A DNA stretch of 64,000 bases from Bacteroides sp. (GTDB taxonomy: Bacteria > Bacteroidota > Bacteroidia > Bacteroidales > Muribaculaceae), in the NCBI GenBank assembly GCA_014802335.1, contig JAAVCL010000016.1, forward strand, positions 178,446-242,445, in the 5' to 3' direction. Below are positions 6,939 to 15,469 of the stretch, piece by piece. The notes below the pieces were generated by a model. That model saw only the letters and a program-made list of their open reading frames with translations, ran no database searches and was not told the origin of the DNA. The first letter of the stretch is position 1. Each line of letters starts with the position of its first letter. Position numbers and translations under genes: made by a program.

Positions 6939-8186
6939 TCAAAGCTGTTTTGCCGGTCCGAAAGAGCTTGAATAACCATCATTATGTCCTATATGGCCCT
7001 TTGTCATTTCAACCGCGAGTCTTAGAACATGATTTTTGCCATTACAATTATCAACTGCCGACATCAGTCGCCTTGACCTCAACTTTATTTCTCTTTGAGT
7101 TTCCATATCTTCAAAAAGCGTGGGAGCCATAGATGAAAAAGATGATATGTCATTGAGCACAACTCCCGCTCGCTTATAAAAGCAACCAGGTTCAAATATA
7201 TGATCTAACAATGATATACCCGTAGACACAATAACCCCGGCATCGGATACAGGAATGGAAAAACGGGTGGTTGCCGACGGAGAAACATATTCTTTTTCCT
7301 TATGAAATCTGTTGGTTGCGAGCCATACACTCATTTCTCCACACTCTCCTCCCATTAGTCGCAATCGTCTGGAAACATGGTTTGAATAGATAGCAATACG
7401 TGAACGTAAATAGTCATAATCATCCACATCAATAGGGAATGTTCTGCTTTCACTTATCGAATCTTGGAGAGTATGGTTCACATGCTCAAGATCAATGCAA
7501 CTTATTCCATGAAGTTCACACCATGATCTTTCTCCAACAACTCCAAGTTCACCCTTTACCCATGCGCGATCTTTAATCGCAAAATCATATATCGTGTACA
7601 CACCCTTCCCATATAACCGTTTTGCAAGTCTTCTTCCGATTCCCCACAGCTCCCCAATTGGAAGAGTTGTCAATACCTTTTCAATCTCCCTTTTATTATT
7701 AAAGACAATAACTCTTTTACCTGCTTTTTTACCATATTCGGTTGCAACTTTTGCCAAAGTCTTGCTTTCTGCAAAACCTATAGTTACCGGAATTCTTTCT
7801 TCCTGCAGACATCTTCGGCATATTTCCTCTCCTATTGTCTGAAGGGCATTATCCGGAATGCCATCCATATCAAGAAAAGCCTCATCAACTGAATAGTCTA
7901 TTGTGGATGGTGCGAACTCCCGAAAAATATCGTGAAGGCGTATACTTATAGAACGATATAGAAGATGATTACCCGAAAGTGCAATAACATTCCCTTTTTG
8001 AATTAAATCTCTAATCTCAAATGCGGGTTGCCCCATTCTTATTCCAAGAGCCTTCGACTCATTACTCCGAGCCACCACACATCCGTCATTGTTGCTGAGC
8101 ACAACAACTGCCAATCCTTCTAACTTCGGATTTACCGAGCGTTCGCAACTCACAAAAAAATTATTACAGTCAACAAGTCCTGTCAT
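6939..8186 (-). CDS. umuC: Y-family DNA polymerase, UmuC type
   Basis: A 415-residue translesion polymerase, the catalytic subunit type of Pol V. The first metal-binding Asp is in LVDCNNFFVSCER (4-16); the YSVDEAFLDMDG block (about 98-109) supplies the catalytic Asp-Glu pair; the IGELWGIGRRLAKRL segment is the helix-hairpin-helix thumb region; and residues 300-415 are the little-finger domain and UmuC-specific tail. Length matches UmuC (about 420). The partner gene umuD, normally directly upstream, is not present: 102 bp upstream is the end of recQ and no small protease gene lies nearby. No clear LexA-like box was found. The recombination genes recQ and recJ are next on the same strand. Confidence 0.93.
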   Translation of the reverse strand: MTGLVDCNNFFVSCERSVNPKLEGLAVVVLSNNDGCVVARSNESKALGIRMGQPAFEIRDLIQKGNVIALSGNHLLYRSISIRLHDIFREFAPSTIDYSVDEAFLDMDGIPDNALQTIGEEICRRCLQEERIPVTIGFAESKTLAKVATEYGKKAGKRVIVFNNKREIEKVLTTLPIGELWGIGRRLAKRLYGKGVYTIYDFAIKDRAWVKGELGVVGERSWCELHGISCIDLEHVNHTLQDSISESRTFPIDVDDYDYLRSRIAIYSNHVSRRLRLMGGECGEMSVWLATNRFHKEKEYVSPSATTRFSIPVSDAGVIVSTGISLLDHIFEPGCFYKRAGVVLNDISSFSSMAPTLFEDMETQREIKLRSRRLMSAVDNCNGKNHVLRLAVEMTKGHIGHNDGYSSSFGPAKQL

Positions 8187-8288
8187 CGCGTTATTTTGAT
8201 AAATTTGTGCCCCCTGCTTGGGAATTTTTTCCGAGCATAAACACTAAGCGCACAATGCAGTTAACGTTACAGATATTAATTTAAGAGA

Positions 8289-10208
8289 TTAATGAGATGT
8301 CTTAACCACATCAATATTCCTATATATAATTCCGTCCTTTATAGAAATAAAATTTTCATTTACCAAAAAATTCATGACTTCGGCTAAAGGTCGGCCCGAC
8401 AATAATAAATAATGAGACAATATTCTTAAATCCACTCCATTGGGATGATGATTCAGAAAAGAGAGAACTCTTTCTATATTCGTCTCAGTGTCATTCTTGG
8501 AACTTTTATTTTTTTGTCTACAAGTGTCACACTTTCCACATTTTTTTTGGGGAATTTCTCCAAAATATTCAAGCATCCTGTTTTCTCGACATATAGAATT
8601 ATTGAACGCATAGTCAATCATGGCTTCCACACGTTGAGACATAATCTCTTTTCTCTTTTCATATATATCTTTTCCAATCTGGAGATATTTTGGCTCCTCT
8701 CGTGATGTGGGAAGATAAATCAGAGGCATTCGCGAGCGGGGAATATAACTCATGACCTTCGACCTCGAAAGTTCAAGTAATGCATCATAAACATCTTTTT
8801 CGGTTATTCCTACAATCCGAGCTAATCTACTCTCACTAATATAAACATACTCTGAAAATAAACCGGTGTATTCCCTTAAAGCCGCGGTCAATACATGCTC
8901 TGCGTTGTCACTGATATTATTTAAATGATATAGTTGTTCGCGATGACAAACAATCATAATCCTCGACCGATGATCGGCCTCTTCCATAAATGAAATATAT
9001 CCGGCTTGTTCCAAAAGATGAATTGCGGCACGACACATCCGCTGCTGATAGCCGAATGTTTCACAGAACTTTATTAAATCAAATTCTTTTAATGTGTCAT
9101 ATCCTTCCCCAACTGAGACATGAAGGTTATTGCATATCCGTTCATATATCTTCCGGATAATATCCCGGTCGGGAAAATTTTCAGAAATACGCCGTCTTAA
9201 GACACCTTTGTCATTTTTGTTTATTAGCAAGACTGCATAACTTGTTAAACCGTCTCTACCGGCGCGACCAGCTTCCTGATAATATTCTTCAAGGCCGGGA
9301 GGCATATCGTAATGAATTACAACACGCACATCAGGCTTGTCGATGCCCATTCCAAAAGCATTGGTGGCAACAATAACCCTTATTTCATCTCTTTTCCATC
9401 TATTCTGACGTTCTTCCTTTACATCATACGTCAAACCGGCATGATATGATTCAGCCGTAACACCGGAAGCCCTAAGAAATTCGGCGATATCATTGGTTCG
9501 CTTTCTGCTTCTTACATAGACAATAGCTGAACCTTGGGTATGCAACAGAATGTGCAAGACTTCACTTATCTTAGTCTGGCACGACCTGACGATATAATTG
9601 ATATTATGCCTGACAAAACTCATCTTGAGAGTTTTGACATCTTTCATATCTAATTGACGGCAAATATCTTCAGCAACTTCAGGAGTGGCAGTGGCTGTCA
9701 AAGCCAAAACAGGAACATCCGGCTTTAACTTTCGTATCTTGCGAATTTTTAAATAGCATGGCCTGAAATCATAACCCCATTGTGAAATACAATGAGCTTC
9801 ATCAACTACAATAAGACTAACCCGTATGCGGCGTAATTCTGCTAAAAAGGATTCATTTGATAATCGTTCTGGAGAAATATACAGTAATTTTGCACCACCG
9901 TTCATCAATTTCTCCCGAGCGACATTACGTTCATTTAACGACATCCCCGAATGAAAGAAAACAGCTTTTATCCTTCGGCGTCTTAAGTTATCAACCTGAT
10001 CTTTCATTAATGAAATTAAAGGCGTGACAACAATAGTTACTCCGTCGAACATCAATGCCGGCACCTGGAAAGTAATGGATTTTCCTCCCCCGGTGGGCAT
10101 AAGCCCTAACGTATCATGTCCATTTATAACAGACTCGACAATCTCAGCCTGCAAAGGCCTGAAACCGTCGTAACCCCAATATTTTTTTAGAGTTTCAACG
10201 GCCGTCAT
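8289..10208 (-). CDS. recQ: ATP-dependent DNA helicase RecQ
   Basis: A 639-residue superfamily 2 3'-5' helicase. Q-motif GYDGFRPLQAEIV (12-24), Walker A TGGGKS (39-44), DEAH box VVDEAHCISQWGYDFRP (near 130-147), and motif VI QEAGRAGRDG (near 316). The zinc-binding RecQ-C-terminal region carries the Cys cluster CRENRMLEYFGE...CGKCDTC near 560-585. After the winged helix there is only a short C-terminus, with no complete HRDC domain. It starts 1 nt after the recJ stop, so the two form an operon. RecQ and RecJ cooperate in the RecF recombination pathway (unwinding plus 5' resection), which explains the pairing. Confidence 0.95.
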   Translation of the reverse strand: MTAVETLKKYWGYDGFRPLQAEIVESVINGHDTLGLMPTGGGKSITFQVPALMFDGVTIVVTPLISLMKDQVDNLRRRRIKAVFFHSGMSLNERNVAREKLMNGGAKLLYISPERLSNESFLAELRRIRVSLIVVDEAHCISQWGYDFRPCYLKIRKIRKLKPDVPVLALTATATPEVAEDICRQLDMKDVKTLKMSFVRHNINYIVRSCQTKISEVLHILLHTQGSAIVYVRSRKRTNDIAEFLRASGVTAESYHAGLTYDVKEERQNRWKRDEIRVIVATNAFGMGIDKPDVRVVIHYDMPPGLEEYYQEAGRAGRDGLTSYAVLLINKNDKGVLRRRISENFPDRDIIRKIYERICNNLHVSVGEGYDTLKEFDLIKFCETFGYQQRMCRAAIHLLEQAGYISFMEEADHRSRIMIVCHREQLYHLNNISDNAEHVLTAALREYTGLFSEYVYISESRLARIVGITEKDVYDALLELSRSKVMSYIPRSRMPLIYLPTSREEPKYLQIGKDIYEKRKEIMSQRVEAMIDYAFNNSICRENRMLEYFGEIPQKKCGKCDTCRQKNKSSKNDTETNIERVLSFLNHHPNGVDLRILSHYLLLSGRPLAEVMNFLVNENFISIKDGIIYRNIDVVKTSH

Positions 10209-10209
10209 A

Positions 10210-11970
10210 TTATTTTTTTGCTTCCGAAGGTCGTATGTCGCGAATCATCAATTGTATTGTGTCGCTGTTTGCACCATGCCGTATTTGTTCGATAGTATAA
10301 CAGATATCAACCGGCTTATGTGAATGTATGCGTTCAAAGTAAGGAGCCATATTAAATGCTATTGCATTGATCACATGACTCGTACTGTCATCTTCCAGCT
10401 CGAGTTTAATATGTTCCAGATTTTTACCAACCAATTTGGATGTTCCGAAATCAAAAACATTCCTTGTGCGAAACACCGGTTTCTGATTTCCGGGTCCGAA
10501 AGGATTGAATTTTTTGAGCATTCCAACCAATTCCGGAGTAATATCTGCAAATTCTATATCAGCATCAATGTCAATGTGAGGTTCCAATTGATTAGGAAGA
10601 ATATGGGCGGCCACATACTCTTCAAACCTTCTTCTAAATTCCGGAATATTTTCTTCTCTTAAGGACAGACCCACTGCATAGGTATGACCGCCAAAATTTT
10701 CCAACAGATCTCTCACTGAATTTACGGCAGAGTAAATATCAAAACCTTGCACCGAACGGGCCGAACCCGTAGCCAACCCGTTAGACTGAGACAACACTAC
10801 AGCCGGCTTATAATATAACTCCGTGAGCCGGGAGGCCACAATCCCGATCACACCCTTATGCCAATCCTTATTAAAGATTACAATTGAGCGTTTATCTTTT
10901 ACAATGCCGACATTTTTTTCTATCAACGCATTCGCTTCTTCCGTGATTTTCTTATCAACTTCCTTTCGCTCGCGATTATGTTGATCTATGTCTTTCCCCT
11001 TCTCGTAAGCTTCATGAAGATCTCGGCTCACAAGAAGATCCACCGTCTCCATACCACTCTGCATTCTGCCTGAAGCATTTATACGGGGACCGATTTTGAA
11101 AATAACCTCACTGATCGTAATGTCCTTATTGGTCAGCTTGCAAAGGCGCATTATACTGCGCAATCCTAAATTTGGATTTGAATTCAGCCGCTTTAGTCCA
11201 TGATAGGCCATCACACGGTTTTCATCAACGATTGGCACCAGATCCGAAGCAATAGAAACGGCAACAAGATCGAGCATTGACTCAAGTTCATTGTGGCTAC
11301 CGAGCCCGTTGCTTATGGCAAACGCCTGCATAAACTTAAATCCCACTCCGCAACCGCTCAAATGTTTGCAAGGGTAAGTGGAATCCGGCATTTTAGGATT
11401 CAAAATAGCCACAGCCTCCGGCAATTCCTCGTCAGGGACATGATGATCACAGATTATAAAGTCTATTCCCTTGGTCTTTGCGTATGCAATTTCTTTGATA
11501 GCCTTGATTCCGCAATCGAGCACGATTATAAGTTTCACACCGTTCTCGGAAGCATAATCAATACTTTTCATTGATATTCCATATCCCTCATCGTCGCGCG
11601 TCGGAATATAATATTCAACGTTTGAATAATAATTCTGAAGATATTTATAAACTAATGCAACTGCAGTTGTGCCGTCAACATCGTAGTCTCCATAAATCAT
11701 TATTCTCTCTTTAGCTCCCATCGCCTTGTTAAGACGACGGACCGCCTTGTCCATATCCGGCATCAGGAATGGATCATGCAGATCATTCAGAGAGGGTGAA
11801 AAGAACGCTTCCGCCCCTTCAGGCGTAGAAACCCCACGGCGCACAAGGAGTTCTGCGATGGCATCGATGTTACCGCAATATGGCAACATCCTGTCTGCTT
11901 CCTCCTTCTGCTGAAGCGTTAAAGGCTGATAATTCCACTTATTTGTCATTGCTGTCATGAGTCTTTTCAA
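10210..11970 (-). CDS. recJ: Single-stranded-DNA-specific exonuclease RecJ
   Basis: A 586-residue 5'-3' ssDNA exonuclease of the DHH superfamily. Motif I GDYDVDGTTA (94-103), DHH motif ICDHHVPDEE (173-182), the DHHA1 subdomain with GxGxSARSVQGFDI near 395-412, and a C-terminal OB-fold (about 460-586). Length agrees with the family (about 570). Alternative ATG codons at residues 5 and 8 are plausible starts; the family usually begins near TNKWNY, so the true start may be 11949. It leads the recJ-recQ operon. The leader of about 250 nt from a candidate promoter at 12225-12254 carries a family A dispersed repeat. Confidence 0.94.
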   Translation of the reverse strand: MKRLMTAMTNKWNYQPLTLQQKEEADRMLPYCGNIDAIAELLVRRGVSTPEGAEAFFSPSLNDLHDPFLMPDMDKAVRRLNKAMGAKERIMIYGDYDVDGTTAVALVYKYLQNYYSNVEYYIPTRDDEGYGISMKSIDYASENGVKLIIVLDCGIKAIKEIAYAKTKGIDFIICDHHVPDEELPEAVAILNPKMPDSTYPCKHLSGCGVGFKFMQAFAISNGLGSHNELESMLDLVAVSIASDLVPIVDENRVMAYHGLKRLNSNPNLGLRSIMRLCKLTNKDITISEVIFKIGPRINASGRMQSGMETVDLLVSRDLHEAYEKGKDIDQHNRERKEVDKKITEEANALIEKNVGIVKDKRSIVIFNKDWHKGVIGIVASRLTELYYKPAVVLSQSNGLATGSARSVQGFDIYSAVNSVRDLLENFGGHTYAVGLSLREENIPEFRRRFEEYVAAHILPNQLEPHIDIDADIEFADITPELVGMLKKFNPFGPGNQKPVFRTRNVFDFGTSKLVGKNLEHIKLELEDDSTSHVINAIAFNMAPYFERIHSHKPVDICYTIEQIRHGANSDTIQLMIRDIRPSEAKK

Positions 11971-12040
11971 TGGAGACCAGCTTTCAAAATAGTAAGATAC
12001 TAAGTCGGTCTTATAAATTAGTTTATAATGAAATAATTCC

Positions 12041-12188
12041 TTGTGGCTACGCCTCTTTTCGGTCTTTTTTACTGTCTTTGAAATTGTTCATCAGCCGTTT
12101 AGCCAGCTAAACTACTTCTTCTCAATTCCAAGTACATTCAAATAATCCTCTAGAATCAGTCATTGCTAATTTCCAAGAGCTGCTTATC
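12041..12188 (+). repeat. Dispersed intergenic repeat (head segment plus family A tail, copy 2)
   Basis: The head TTGTGGCTACGCCTCTTTTC followed by GGTCTTT is shared with 57061-57080 (CCTCTTTTCGGTCTTTC) and, in its first words, with 20460. The rest aligns with the family A tails at 5421 and 26276. Unlike other copies it has no ACATGGC palindrome between head and tail. It lies within the probable recJ leader. Confidence 0.75.
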
Positions 12189-12224
12189 AAATTATTGTAA
12201 ATTGAAACACTTCTCTCCAATTTG

Positions 12225-12254
12225 CAAATATACAAAAAAATCAGAATCCATAAA
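12225..12254 (-). promoter_or_regulatory. Candidate promoter of recJ-recQ
   Basis: Plus-strand CAAATATA (12225-12232) is a minus-strand TATATTTG box; TAAA at 12251-12254 gives a near-match -33 (TTTA) at 18 bp. The distance to recJ (about 250 nt) is long, so the call is tentative. Confidence 0.4.
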
Positions 12255-12357
12255 AGATGTTTTTAAACACTCAAAGAATATTTTTATAAACTTTATGCCA
12301 ACAGGTTAATGATTCCAAATTTATTGAATAGGAAAATGGAATTTTTTTAAATTTTTT

Positions 12358-12388
12358 TTTGCAAATAAATAAAAAATAATTAATTTTG
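12358..12388 (+). promoter_or_regulatory. Promoter of tRNA-Ala
   Basis: TTTG at 12358-12361, a 19 bp spacer and TAATTTTG at 12381-12388 match the Bacteroidetes consensus exactly. The start point would be about 10 bp before the mature 5' end. Confidence 0.8.
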
Positions 12389-12405
12389 CAGCATACAAAA
12401 TGACC

Positions 12406-12479
12406 GGGGCATTAGCTCATCTGGCTAGAGCGTTTGACTGGCAGTCAAGAGGTGACGAGTTCGAGTCTCGTATGCTCCA
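12406..12479 (+). tRNA. tRNA-Ala (anticodon GGC)
   Basis: A 74 nt cloverleaf. The acceptor GGGGCAT (12406-12412) pairs with ATGCTCC (12472-12478) and includes the G3-U70 wobble, the alanine identity element. The anticodon loop CTGGCAG gives anticodon GGC. The T arm contains GTTCGAGTC and the discriminator is A at 12479. CCA is not encoded. It has its own promoter and terminator, so it is a single-gene unit. Sequence just downstream hints at a former integration site. Confidence 0.95.
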
Positions 12480-12514
12480 CTTCAGAACAACATAACATCA
12501 TTAAACGCTATTAT

Positions 12515-12556
12515 GCTTGTAATCAGGCTGTTGAAGCCAGATTGCAAGCTTTTTTT
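12515..12556 (+). terminator. Terminator of tRNA-Ala
   Basis: GCTTGTAATCAGGCT (12515-12529) pairs with AGCCAGATTGCAAGC (12535-12549) apart from one A-A mismatch and one G-U pair, with a 5 nt loop, followed by seven T. Confidence 0.9.
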
Positions 12557-12650
12557 ATTGGCATCGGAAGCCTTTCATACCTCCCGAATTTGTATTTTTG
12601 AGGTGTTAGGTTATGGATTTTAATGGAATATAAGGGAATTTTGATGACTT

Positions 12651-12671
12651 TGTTTCAACAATGTTTCAACA
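12651..12671 (+). repeat. Two direct copies of TGTTTCAACA at 11 bp spacing
   Basis: TGTTTCAACA at 12651-12660 and 12662-12671, about 170 bp past the tRNA. They share ATGTTT and the 11 bp period with the repeats before the integrase at the right edge. They may be relics of integrase arm sites. Nothing else gene-like lies in 12557-12760. Confidence 0.5.
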
Positions 12672-12762
12672 GAATACACTAAAATTCACTTTACAGTATA
12701 GTTGTTTATTAACAAAGTTTGACAATTTAAAATTACGGTATTATACTCTTTAATTGAGTCAT

Positions 12763-12790
12763 GCAAATAGCAAATAGCAAATAGCAAATA
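12763..12790 (+). repeat. Four tandem copies of GCAAATA
   Basis: Four perfect heptamers abut the terminator of the Mur-ligase operon. This is a simple-sequence tract that could vary in copy number. Confidence 0.85.
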
Positions 12791-12844
12791 AAAAACCAAC
12801 CAACAAGAAATACTATCGCCTTTCGGAGCATTCCTGTTGGTTGG
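12791..12844 (-). terminator. Terminator of the hydrolase-Mur ligase operon
   Basis: CCAACCAACA (12796-12805) pairs with TGTTGGTTGG (12835-12844); A at 12791-12795 gives the T tract on the minus strand. The loop is long (29 nt) and contains a smaller hairpin CGCCTTTCGGAGCA-like structure. Confidence 0.75.
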
Positions 12845-12871
12845 AGTTATGACTATAAAGGATTGTCAAAT

Positions 12872-14464
12872 TTACTTAAATGTGTCAGGGAGATCATTTT
12901 CATAAAGCACCGCATCTCCTTTCTTTAGTATTTTTGCCAATACCGATTGTGCCTCATTAAATGATGCTACTTCATAAAGATTTGACTTATGGAAATCAGT
13001 GGCGTTGATACCTTTTGTTATTGCCTCCCTATTGTATTCACCCACAATTATCGCAACGTCAAGATGTTCTCCGATCTGTCTGCCGAATTGCTCGTTAAGA
13101 TTAAATTGTTCAGCTCCCAATTCTATCATACCGGGAGTAACAATTATCCGTTTTCCTTCCTTAAATTGCGAAAGAACATCAATTGCCATTTTAGAACCCG
13201 ATGGATTGGAATTGAATGCATCATCTAAAATAGTCACCCCTCCCGGAGTTGTCTTTATGCTTAATCTGTGTTCCACCTGTTCTATCGTGGAAACAGCGTA
13301 CTTAATCTTATCGGGCGACATCCCCATATTTAGAGCAATTACAATTGCAGCAAGCAAATCGGAAACGTTACATTCACCCAGCAATCGGGTTTCAACCTCA
13401 AACTGAAGATCATCAGGGCCGACAACTAAAAATTTTGTTCCCGAAGCCCCATATCGGATATCTTTTGCAATATAATCACACCCGTTTGGATTGGTGATCC
13501 CATATCGTAAGCATCGAGTGTTAGTCACCACTCTGTCGGCACATTGGGGAAAATCATTATTTATCACGGCACATCCCGACGATGGGAGATCGTCAACGAG
13601 TTCAAACTTTGTATCCCGAACATTTTCGATTGTTTTAAACGATTCAAGATGCATAGGACCGACGGCAGTAACTATACCCATTGTGGGGTGCACTATATCG
13701 CATATTTCCTTAATATCGCCTTTCTGTTTTGCACCCATTTCACAAACGAATATCTGATTATAGGGCTTCATATACTCCCGTATTGTTCTTACAACGCCCA
13801 TTGGTGTATTAAATGAACCGGGGGTCATAAGGACATCATATTCTTCTCCTAATATTCTTGTAAGGTAGTGCTTCGTACTTGTTTTACCGTAACTCCCCGT
13901 AATGCCAATTATTTTTAAATCGGGCATCGACTTAAGTATCCTGCGCGCGTCATTAATGTAACTTTGTTGAATATGCTTTTCAACGGGGATGAGGATGATA
14001 TGTGCTATCATTAATATTATCCACGAAAATACAGAAAGCAAAAATATCAAGCCCAATGTCAATTCTGCTCCGGCATAAATACCGTAATACTTTCCCCAGG
14101 TTGCTATGGCGGTAGAAATTACTGCTCCTAATGATAAAATAAGAATTACAGAGTAAAGTCTCCAGACTCTCTTGGTGAACACCAGAGGCTTCTTATATTT
14201 TACTCTTAAAATCATGATAGTTTTAACGACTGCTACTATACCCACAAATAATGAGGCCAGCCTGAAATCTATAAGTTGGGTGGCAAAGAGCAATAAAAAG
14301 CAGGCTGCATCCGTCAGTCGCCATGCATTCATTATATTGGGTTTTAACCACCTCCAGTAACGATCCAGCCTATAACTGTTCTGTTGAAACATTTGGAGGT
14401 CGTATTTAAAGTTCAGCACCATGTAAAGGGCACAAACAACATAAATGACTATAAAAAAAACCAT
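12872..14464 (-). CDS. Membrane-anchored MurF-like Mur ligase family protein
   Basis: A 530-residue protein. The first 170 residues hold about five hydrophobic segments (FIVIYVVCALYMV, ACFLLLFATQLIDF, ASLFVGIVAVVKTIMIL, LYSVILILSLGAVI, LTLGLIFLLSVFSWIILMIAH). The Mur ligase ATP loop GITGSYGKTSTKHYL follows near residue 187, then ETRLLGECNVSDLLAAI and DDAFNSNPSGSKMAI, the MurF-type central and C-terminal motifs. Ordinary MurF (about 430-450 residues, soluble) joins UDP-MurNAc-tripeptide to D-Ala-D-Ala. The membrane extension suggests a Bacteroidetes-specific paralogue acting at the membrane on a related substrate, so I leave the symbol empty. It lies 108 bp downstream of the alpha/beta hydrolase on the same strand. 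Confidence 0.8.
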   Translation of the reverse strand: MVFFIVIYVVCALYMVLNFKYDLQMFQQNSYRLDRYWRWLKPNIMNAWRLTDAACFLLLFATQLIDFRLASLFVGIVAVVKTIMILRVKYKKPLVFTKRVWRLYSVILILSLGAVISTAIATWGKYYGIYAGAELTLGLIFLLSVFSWIILMIAHIILIPVEKHIQQSYINDARRILKSMPDLKIIGITGSYGKTSTKHYLTRILGEEYDVLMTPGSFNTPMGVVRTIREYMKPYNQIFVCEMGAKQKGDIKEICDIVHPTMGIVTAVGPMHLESFKTIENVRDTKFELVDDLPSSGCAVINNDFPQCADRVVTNTRCLRYGITNPNGCDYIAKDIRYGASGTKFLVVGPDDLQFEVETRLLGECNVSDLLAAIVIALNMGMSPDKIKYAVSTIEQVEHRLSIKTTPGGVTILDDAFNSNPSGSKMAIDVLSQFKEGKRIIVTPGMIELGAEQFNLNEQFGRQIGEHLDVAIIVGEYNREAITKGINATDFHKSNLYEVASFNEAQSVLAKILKKGDAVLYENDLPDTFK

Positions 14465-14572
14465 ATTCCTTACTATAAAATTCTATTTATATTTTCAAAC
14501 TCATCTAATTTTATAAGAAAACTACAAAACGTAATAAATGTAACATATAAAATTAGAATGAAAAGTCTCTTT

Positions 14573-15358
14573 TTAATTTGCTCCGGAAAGATCTTTCTTG
14601 AAAAATTCCTTCATCACAGCCGCAAAGCCACCCGGATTATCAAGAAAAGAATAGTGTCCTGCATCCGGAAATGCGACCAAGCCGGCATCCTTTATATGCT
14701 TCTCCATATAACGTGCATCCGACAGTGGGGTCGCAGTGTCATTCTCGCCCCAAATCAATAATGTAGATGCCTTAATTTCGGGCATGACATGTTTTAAATC
14801 TTCGTTGACACATCTACTCATCACAGCTCTCATTATCGACGATGAATTACGATAATCAGCGCTGCCTGCGGCTCCTCGCCATTTGTCGATTACCTGCTGA
14901 CCTTTAGACTTGCCTAAAATTATTGGTAAAATCTTTTTTGCAAGTTTAAAAGAATATACCTTCAAATAATAATCTATTTTCCGTTTTGGTTTGATACCGG
15001 CGGCATCAATCAGAACCATCCTCGAAATTGGATTTCTGGACGACATTAATAAACTGATTCTTCCACCAAATGAGTGACCGATAAGAACCGGATTCTCAAT
15101 ATCTAATTTTTTTGAAAATTTCTCAATATATTTAGTAAAATCATCTACTCCCCAAGCCGTGGGAGGCTCATCACTTTTACCGTGCCCGGGAAGATCAAGA
15201 TTGTATACATGCATGCCCGATTCAAGTAATGATGCCACACTTCTAACCGTTGTATGGTCACACCCCCATCCATGCATCAAAATAACCGGGTTCGCATCAA
15301 CAGGACCCGTCTCCTGATAATGCATTTTTAACCCATCAATTAAAATATCTTTTTCCAT
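14573..15358 (-). CDS. Alpha/beta-fold hydrolase
   Basis: A 261-residue protein with a complete catalytic triad: oxyanion-side HGWGCDHTT (29-37), nucleophile elbow GHSFGGR (Ser near 93), acid in WGENDTATP (near 208), and His in PDAGHYSF (near 236). There is no signal peptide, so it is cytoplasmic. It has its own exact promoter (15376-15408), and the membrane Mur-ligase follows in the same direction. The pairing suggests a cell-wall or lipid-linked ester substrate, but family members range from esterases to haloperoxidases, so the substrate is open. Confidence 0.88.
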   Translation of the reverse strand: MEKDILIDGLKMHYQETGPVDANPVILMHGWGCDHTTVRSVASLLESGMHVYNLDLPGHGKSDEPPTAWGVDDFTKYIEKFSKKLDIENPVLIGHSFGGRISLLMSSRNPISRMVLIDAAGIKPKRKIDYYLKVYSFKLAKKILPIILGKSKGQQVIDKWRGAAGSADYRNSSSIMRAVMSRCVNEDLKHVMPEIKASTLLIWGENDTATPLSDARYMEKHIKDAGLVAFPDAGHYSFLDNPGGFAAVMKEFFKKDLSGAN

Positions 15359-15375
15359 AATAATTATAATACATG

Positions 15376-15408
15376 CAAAGATAATGAAAAAAATAAAGTC
15401 ACTCCAAA
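15376..15408 (-). promoter_or_regulatory. Promoter of the hydrolase-Mur ligase operon
   Basis: Plus-strand CAAAGATA (15376-15383) and CAAA (15405-15408), 21 bp apart, give an exact TTTG-N21-TATCTTTG on the minus strand. The -33 element lies inside the stem of the preceding terminator. Confidence 0.7.
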
Positions 15409-15440
15409 GATTTAGATTATAATCTTTGGAGTGACTTTAT
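15386..15440 (-). terminator. Terminator of the lysozyme-lipoprotein operon
   Basis: A perfect 20 bp stem (15393-15412 with 15421-15440) and an 8 nt loop, with A at 15386-15393 providing the minus-strand T tract. It overlaps the next promoter. Confidence 0.9.
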
Positions 15441-15469
15441 CTATTAGATTAACGTGAGGTAATTCACGA

